Shown piece after piece: positions 57,941-64,000 of a DNA stretch of 64,000 nucleotides. Within the stretch, counting starts at the first letter, position 1; every line of letters starts with the position of its first letter. The notes beneath the pieces were generated by a model. It made no database searches. It saw nothing but the letters and a program-made list of their open reading frames with translations, and was not told the origin of the DNA. This stretch comes from Balaenoptera acutorostrata (Eukaryota > Chordata > Mammalia > Artiodactyla > Balaenopteridae). A program made the position numbers and the translations under genes. Location of the stretch: assembly GCF_949987535.1 (NCBI RefSeq), contig NC_080081.1, forward strand, positions 70,453,603 through 70,517,602, read 5' to 3'.

Positions 57941-60886
57941 CTACAAACACATCACAAGGTATCAAGGTGAGAACAAGAAAAAGGAAAAGTGAAGCTTGCT
58001 GCTTCCCAAGCCTATTAATCCTGAAGATACAACCCTGCACCTTATGTGATTTAGACACCAGGTCAGTACATTTAGTGTGTCGTTCAGTCCACACAGGGGC
58101 ACGTCATCTTACTGCACCCAGAGCAGGTTAATTGCAATGAGAATCTAAAATTCATTTAAGTGATATTTTGCATTTCTATTGGACAAAATCTACCAGCTGA
58201 TCCTGTCCCCATGAGTTGTGAAATAACCTACCCAGTAGAAAGCCAAGCCCAGAAAGAATATCCAGTGATTTCTCTGTCAATATCTAAGCTTCAGATAAGT
58301 TTTTTTAGACACTGTAAAGTAAGATCATCTGAGATACCTCTCTTATCTCTTAAAGCAGACATTGCGAAGAATCATTGCCTATTCTCACAAAACACCTCTT
58401 GGGGCCACTTTTACTCAATGGGACTTGTCACTACTCTTAGCCAAAATGGTTTTTGCTATGATTGTAGAAATGAACTCGCTTAATGGTTCCCAAGCTGAAG
58501 GAAGACATCTGGTAAGGATTACTTTGATTAGTTGTCTCTCTTTTACCATTTTAATAACATTAACTTGACAGGAGTGGGGTGCCATTTGAAACTTAAAAGT
58601 CAATCCTTTAAAATTCATCAAAATGTAATTCATCTGCAAACAAGTATTAGAGTAAAAACAGGGATATTGAATTAAAATAATTTGGACCTTTTTATTGTAT
58701 TTTAACACAAACTGGAAAAAAAATTTAGGAGAAAATAAAGACAAAGATGGGATTAAAGATTTTGAAAAGCTACCAGAAAGCATAAGAACAAAATTTCTCT
58801 CACTCTCTACAGCTCTGGTAGTATAAAAAGCTGGGACTCATGACTGTTCTGGTGATAATAAATTTTATTTATGTTTAAAATAAAAAATAAGCAAGCCTGT
58901 AATTTAAGTTGTGCAGAGATGCATACAGAATGTTATGCTCACTGAGACATTCAAGGAAAGGAAGACTGACAGGTAATAAAACAATATCTGTTGGGGTTTT
59001 TAAATTATTTCTCTATTACATAAAACAGGCTAATTTAAAGTGCTTACTTTTCTGGGATCACACAGAATTCCTGGAAAAATTAATTTACAGTGGAGAGAAA
59101 TAGGCTTTTTTTTTTTCCAAAATAATAGCTTAAATTGACATTTGCCTTCTTCACTTAAAGGAGTTATTGAAATGGCTAGAAATGGAAGACTTTCAAGTGA
59201 TTAAAACCTCTCCATCTTTGTCACTCTGTGCCAGCCAGTGGCCGGTGTGGCTGACAGAATTCGGAAGGAGAGGGAACAGCATATGGCAGAATGAGTCTTG
59301 AGCCCCAGAGAAATCTCCCTCGGTTCCCACTCCATCTGTGCTTGTGTGGTACCTCTCTCCACAGTACAGAGATGCTGAGCTCAAGACAAGAGAAATGTAT
59401 GACGGGAAAATTCAGAAACAGCTTTGTGTCATGCTAAGCATTAACAAAACACTTCCGTTCCACAGCACACATCTTAAACCAAGAGTGCTGAGGATCCCAA
59501 GTTTATCTGAGGGTTCTTAGAGAGATTCTTCGAGTTCAGTGTACAAAGAAAGCTTCCTACATGAAGGCAATGTGAAATGATTGCTGGAATATGTCAGTGT
59601 TTGGCTTTGGGGGTCTGGGGAAGGACGTGTTGTGCAAATCATTGGCCTCCTGGGAAACATTAGACATACATTTGGGCAGACAGGGAGTCCTGAGGGGTCT
59701 CAAGGCAGGCAAACTGTTGGTTGGAGTATTTCTCACGTGCACCTTCAACCCAAACAATTTTGCTAACGGAGGCTGAAAGAAAGAAAAATGGAGCCAGAGA
59801 TTTGTGTTTTATTATGCTAAGCGTGTGGTTAGTGGACTTTTTATTAGTCAGTAGTCATTGTTTCTCCAAAATGTAGGGAAACACAGGAAAATATTTTATC
59901 TTTGTGGTTTGCTCTCTCTGATTCTCTCTTCTTTCCTCAAACCGTGTTGAGGACTCTCATTCTCTCCCATCTTGACTGCTGAACCCCAGGCTACCACCCT
60001 GCTCCTGGCTCCCAGCATGAAAGGACATGGCAAGAGGGCAGAGAGCAAGGGGACAAGAGGCAGGGTCTGGGGACACGCCAACCTCATCACAGCATTGCTC
60101 TGCATCCATGTCTCCTCCACACACACACACACACCACAGACACTGGAAAGCATTCTTCAGTTACTGACTGAGGACTATGTACAGCTGGCTCCATCAGGAT
60201 CAACCCTCAAAGCTGAGAGGTGTGGTTAAATTCCAAACTGTCAAAGAACTCTTGCTTGGTATCCAAGCTAGACGTCCTGAGTTTAGTTAGAGCTTAGTTA
60301 ACACTAACTTAACTCATTCCTTTTTACTCTTACATTAGAGAAACTTTGGGAGTTTCAGTGAATGCAGGCTACACAGAACACAACTGAGCAAGGGCCTGGT
60401 TCCTGTCCCCTACATCAGCCACATTGTATGCAAAGTAACTAAACCTTTTCATTTGCCTTATTTTCTTTCAAAAATGTTCAGTAGTTTCTTCCTATATGTC
60501 TCTGAAGAATTTCAGAGAAATAAACTTGTAAAAACATGATCAAAATAATTTTCATATATTTGGGAAATATTTCATATATATTCAAAATGTATTTGCCTAT
60601 ACTTACATTTTGAATTCCTAGCTTGGGCTATAATTTTATGCATGTAAAATTAGGTGATGAGGAAAATCCCTTGAGTTGTGGTCAAAGCCAATATTCAGGG
60701 CATGAAGTACAGAGAATCCTTGAGTGATCAGGGCTAAGGGCTAAGGGTGATCTCTGTCTCAGACCACGTCCCTGCCACATACTTGCCTGCCTCTATCCCA
60801 AGCTGTGACATAGTAATTGGAGCTGGAATTTCAACCTTACACTTTCGTGCAGGCCACTTGAAACATACAGAGGTGGAAGAAAAGTG
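57941..60886. other. Spacer, nothing recognised
   Basis: No supportable gene. A T10 run lies at 59107-59116 and a short (CA)n at 60120-60135. Several overlapping frames near 59557-59776 and 59896-60229 lack motifs. Confidence 0.35.
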
Positions 60887-60888
60887 TA

Positions 60889-61155
60889 CAGTTGACCCTT
60901 GAAGAGGGTGGGGATTGGGGTGCTGACCTGCTGCACAGTTAAAAATCCAAGTATAACTTATAGTTGGACCTCAGAATCTGCAGTTGCTCTCTATCTCTGA
61001 TCCTTTTGTATCCACAATTCCCTCCTACCCGCAGTTCCACACCCCTGTATTCAACAAGCTGCCGATCATGTAGTACTGTAGTATTTACTATTGAAAAAAA
61101 TCCTTGTCTAAGTGGACCTGTGCAGTTCAAACCCACATTGTTTAAGGGTCAACTG
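60889..61155 (+). mobile_element. Tigger-related MITE (MER8-like), 267 bp
   Basis: Terminal inverted repeats cagttgacccttgaagag and its complement gtttaagggtcaactg are flanked by TA (60887-60888 and 61156-61157). Internal 'gtggacctgtgcagttcaaa' and 'cccacattg' agree with the MER8-type family as I remember it. Non-coding. Confidence 0.82.
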
Positions 61156-61329
61156 TATTTCTTGCTTTAATGAGGTAACCCAGCTAGGCTTGGAAAGGAA
61201 GTCAAGGCCTGTGCACGTGGTGGGTGTTAATGGGCAGTCCCCCTAGTCACCCTACATGACAGGTCATCAGCAGCATCAATCCACCCTGAAGCCCTTGCAG
61301 GCAAGTCACCAGGATTACTACTCTTCTTA

Positions 61330-61490
61330 GAGACCATAAGTGTAGTTGAAAGACCAGGAACTTTAGAATCAGGTAAATCCGGGTTGAAATCTCAACTCTG
61401 CTACTGACAATCTGAGTGAACTTGTACTAGCTTAAGCCTCTCTGATTATTCATTGTATTTGGGGGTAAAAGGTCCTTTATCCCATGAAAA
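61330..61490 (+). repeat. MIR SINE fragment
   Basis: 'ggaactttagaatcaggtaa', 'atccgggttgaaatctcaac' and 'tctgctactgacaatctgag' are the tRNA-related and core part of a sense MIR. Confidence 0.75.
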
Positions 61491-61864
61491 GATGAAAGAG
61501 AGAGAAGAAAACTAGGCAGCTCACTAAGTGAGCTGGACATCTTTCACTTGACAGAAAAATGGGATGACGTCCTAGAGCGAGTATGAAGATATCTTATTGC
61601 TAAACATGCCCTCGTATGAGCAGGTCCCTCCAGGAATCCAGGTTTCAATGTCACGGCCTTTAAAACAAAGTAAATGGACCCCAGGTTCCTTTCAGTCCTC
61701 TGCTCCTGTGCATACAGCTCCTCATGTCACAATAGGCTGTGTACAGTTAGTGGAAGAAAGGTCTCTGGGTATGAAAAGAGCTAAGATCCCACATGCCTCG
61801 CAGCCAAAACACCAAACATAAAACAGAAGCAATATTGTAGCAAATTCAACAAAGAGTTTAAAAA

Positions 61865-62183
61865 TGGTCCACATCAGGGCTTCCCTGGTGGCGCAGTGGT
61901 TGAGAATCTGCCTGCTAATGCAGGGGACACGGGTTCGAGCCCTGGTCTGGGAAGATCCCACATGCCGCGGAGCAACTAGGCCTGTGGGCCACAACTACTG
62001 AGCCTGCGCGTCTGGAGCCTGTGCTCCGCAACAAGAGAGGCCGCGAGAGTGAGAGGCCCGTGCACCGCGATGAAGAGTGGCCCCCACTTGCCACAACTAG
62101 AGAAAGCCCTCGCACAGAAACGAAGACCCAACACAGCCAATAAATAAATAAATATTAAAAAAAAAAAAAAGTGGTCCACATCA
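61865..62183 (+). mobile_element. CHR-1-type tRNA-Glu SINE with TSD
   Basis: A young cetacean-type SINE at 61877-62171. It starts gggcttccctggtggcgcag, has a Pol III A box (tggcgcagtgg, 61889-61899) and B box (ggttcgagcc, 61932-61941), a CHR body ('ggcctgtgggccacaactac', 'ctcgcacagaaacgaagacc') and an AAAT/A tail. The TSD tggtccacatca (61865-61876 and 62172-62183) is identical, with one mismatch just upstream. Intact boxes and little divergence suggest recent insertion. It is not a functional tRNA. Confidence 0.95.
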
Positions 62184-62524
62184 AAAAAAAAAATCTTAAA
62201 AAAAAAAAAAAGAATGAAAAGGTGTTCTAGTGTCCACATTTCCTTTTGGTCTTCTCTCACATTGGTATGAGCCTGGCCAAAGGAATAAAGACTGATGGAG
62301 AAAGAAGGTTTTTGTTTGTTTGTTTGTTTTAATGTATGTATAAAAAAGCAATGTAGCTTTCTATTTGGCAAAAGTGGAGATGCGTAGCTAAGCCATGATG
62401 TCAGGTCATTCCTGGCCTCTCAGATTTTGGGACCTTTGCTCACTGGAGCCCCATAAGGCAGCCCAGTATCACTTTGCTTCATGATCAGTGTGTAATGATC
62501 AGTGACGCCACTTCCAGCATCTCT
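62184..62524. other. Spacer between the two SINEs
   Basis: Poly(A) patches (62184-62214) and a short (TTTG)n at 62309-62330. No gene seen. Confidence 0.4.
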
Positions 62525-62883
62525 AGCCTTGAGGACTTTTTTTTTTTTTTTTTTTTTTTAAAGAAATTCACGTTCTTTTATTTATTTATTTATTTATTTA
62601 TTTATGACTGTGTTGAGTCTTCGTTTCTGTGCGAGGGCTTTCTCTAGTTGCGGCAAGTGGGGACCACTCTTCATCGCGGTGCGCGGGCCTTTCACTATCA
62701 CGGCCTCTCCTGTTGCGGAGCACAGGCTCCAGACGCGCAGGCTCAGTAATTGTGGCTCACGGGCCCAGTTGCTCCGTGGCATGTGGGATCTTCCCAGACC
62801 AGGGCTCGAACCCGTGTCCCCTGCATTGGCAGGCAGATTCTCAACCACTGCGCCACCAGGGAAGCCAAGCCTTGAGGACTTTT
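62525..62883 (-). mobile_element. CHR-1-type SINE, antisense, with TSD and a short extra 3' sequence
   Basis: The same SINE family on the minus strand (body 62541-62867), flanked by the exact 16-bp TSD agccttgaggactttt (62525-62540 and 62868-62883). In sense direction the AAAT tail is followed by about 20 non-SINE bases (agaacgtgaatttctttaaa) and then a second poly(A) of about 20. The extra bases end near TTTCTTT, as expected if a Pol III read-through transcript ended at a T-rich terminator in the parent's flank. Confidence 0.93.
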
Positions 62884-63885
62884 GATAGGAGAACTCTCAT
62901 AGAATGTCACAGCTGGTATTTTTTGTTGATGAAATTTCCCCTGTGAAGCTTGGATAATGTATATGGTTATGAAAGAATCAGTGGAAGCAAAAGTCCGGTA
63001 AGCCAATAACTATCCTTTAAGCATGTACCATGTGAATCAGCAGAAAGATATTAGGAGCAGTTTTCTTTCTGTGGAAGTTGTTTGTTTTTCCTTGATCACT
63101 GTACTCTATTAAATCAGAACACTGCACTTTATTAAACCAGAACTCAAGGGTGTAGTAATTAATCCTTCAAAGACAAGGGATCTTTCACAAACTATAGTCA
63201 GGTCCTACTTTTGTACATATCTCATTTGTAAAAATAAGTATTAAAGTTGAGTATAAAAAGTAGAGATTTTCATGTTATGAGTGAGGTTTCCATACCTATG
63301 GTCCTAAAAATATGATAAAACCCCCAAGCAGTTCAGTGAAAATTGTCTCTGTACCTGGATCATGGACATTTTTTGGCTTGGTCTTTATCATTTTTATGAT
63401 ATTTGATAGTATACTCCTAAAATTGCATATCCGTCCTTTAGGTTTTGTTCTTTTCCTTCATCAGTGAACAACCAGTCAACAAGTTCAATTCCAATCAACA
63501 TTCACTTGAGACCAAATATGGGCTACTTTCTATATGCCCTAGTGATTCCTTCTCTTGCTGAACTGCATTGTGCTAGAGCCAGCTTGTACCAACTTGAAAG
63601 CATCAACTGTTAAATTTTCAGGAATTTTGTGAACTGATTGACATCATATTGACAGCTTAAAATCAGGTATGGTGGGAATATCTACACCAAAGGAAATAAC
63701 AGATGCTGCAAATCACGGTTTCCTTCCTACCCCCAGAGAGCTGTCTATTGAACATTTACTAGCACATCACTGGTGGGCCCATTATTCAGACACAATTAAG
63801 ATTAGTGTTTGGTTTTTTAATTAAAAAATTGACTAAAATGAGAAAAAATAACTTGAAGACACATTCATTTACACATTAACCACAC
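62884..63885. other. Spacer, nothing recognised
   Basis: No gene, RNA or repeat I can name. 'tactctattaaatcagaaca' and 'ctgcactttattaaaccag' (63105-63145) form a small direct repeat of about 30 bp. Confidence 0.35.
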
Positions 63886-63891
63886 ATTTAC

Positions 63892-64000
63892 TTGTACATC
63901 TTTTGGTATCAAGCCAAGGCCTTTCAGTGAATCTGAATCCACTTTCTTCCTGAACCATATCCATATATCCCCACCTACAATTTCTAGTTTCAGGTTCCTT
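63892..64000 (-). other. Candidate exon C at the window edge, unknown minus-strand gene
   Basis: At least 109 nt open in one frame, running off the window's right end, followed on the minus strand by CAA|GTAAAT, a fair donor. The peptide contains CRWGYMDMVQEESGFRF and ends ...WLDTKRCT plus one base. That phase fits candidate exon A, which starts with two bases of a codon (A+CT gives Thr). I do not recognise the protein; chance is possible. Confidence 0.2.

Noticed and set aside
57666..58094. The full 142-codon minus-strand frame as one gene or a retrocopy
   Set aside because: No poly(A) or TSD is seen and the flanks outside 57801-57940 look intronic; only the inner segment is kept as an exon candidate.
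61877..61960. tRNA-Glu gene
   Set aside because: The A and B boxes belong to a SINE with TSD and tail; the cloverleaf is degenerate.

Overview
This is mammalian nuclear DNA, almost certainly from a whale or dolphin or a close relative. Three things point that way. Two young tRNA-Glu-derived SINEs of the CHR-1 type sit at 61.9 and 62.5 kb, with the cetacean-type body and flanking target-site duplications (TSDs). The L1 elements are of the cetartiodactyl type. An 80-bp mariner palindrome (40.64 kb) belongs to the kind seen in cetartiodactyls. I saw no ruminant BovB or Bov-tA elements. The window has no bacterial-type genes, rRNA, functional tRNA, CRISPR array or obvious CpG island. I read it as intergenic or intronic.

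Layout. 1-25.6 kb is mostly old single-copy DNA with worn MIR, L2 and L1 fragments, one MLT1-type LTR (22.3 kb), simple repeats, and an isolated ~0.5-kb poly(A)-ended retrocopy at 12.23-12.74 kb. 25.7-40.0 kb is a nested pile of retroelements: an antisense MST/MaLR LTR, an old 5'-truncated L1, a young full-length L1 inserted into that old L1, a very old L1M 3' end, and an older L1 with an inverted 5' part. 40-56.5 kb holds a mariner MITE, several MaLR-type LTRs, MIRs, an ancient L1M and a Tigger transposon. 56.8-64 kb has three short minus-strand open segments with splice-like borders that could be exons of an unidentified gene, a second Tigger-like MITE, and two oppositely oriented CHR-1 SINEs.

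Central object. The L1 at 26676-33569 has both reading frames open (ORF1 301 codons, ORF2 1272 codons), an intact YY1-like 5' end, all endonuclease and reverse-transcriptase catalytic residues, and a 13-bp TSD. Its 3' TSD does not follow the normal L1 tail. It follows a further ~0.92 kb of non-L1 DNA ending in AATAAA and poly(A), which is the signature of a 3' transduction. The last ~490 bp of that passenger DNA recurs at 12230-12722 with its own poly(A) and no L1, differing by about nine substitutions by eye. This suggests a mobile transduction lineage with at least two members in one 64-kb window.

Limits. All repeat names come from remembered consensus sequences, not a search. Boundaries of old elements are approximate. 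The exon candidates are weak and unnamed.
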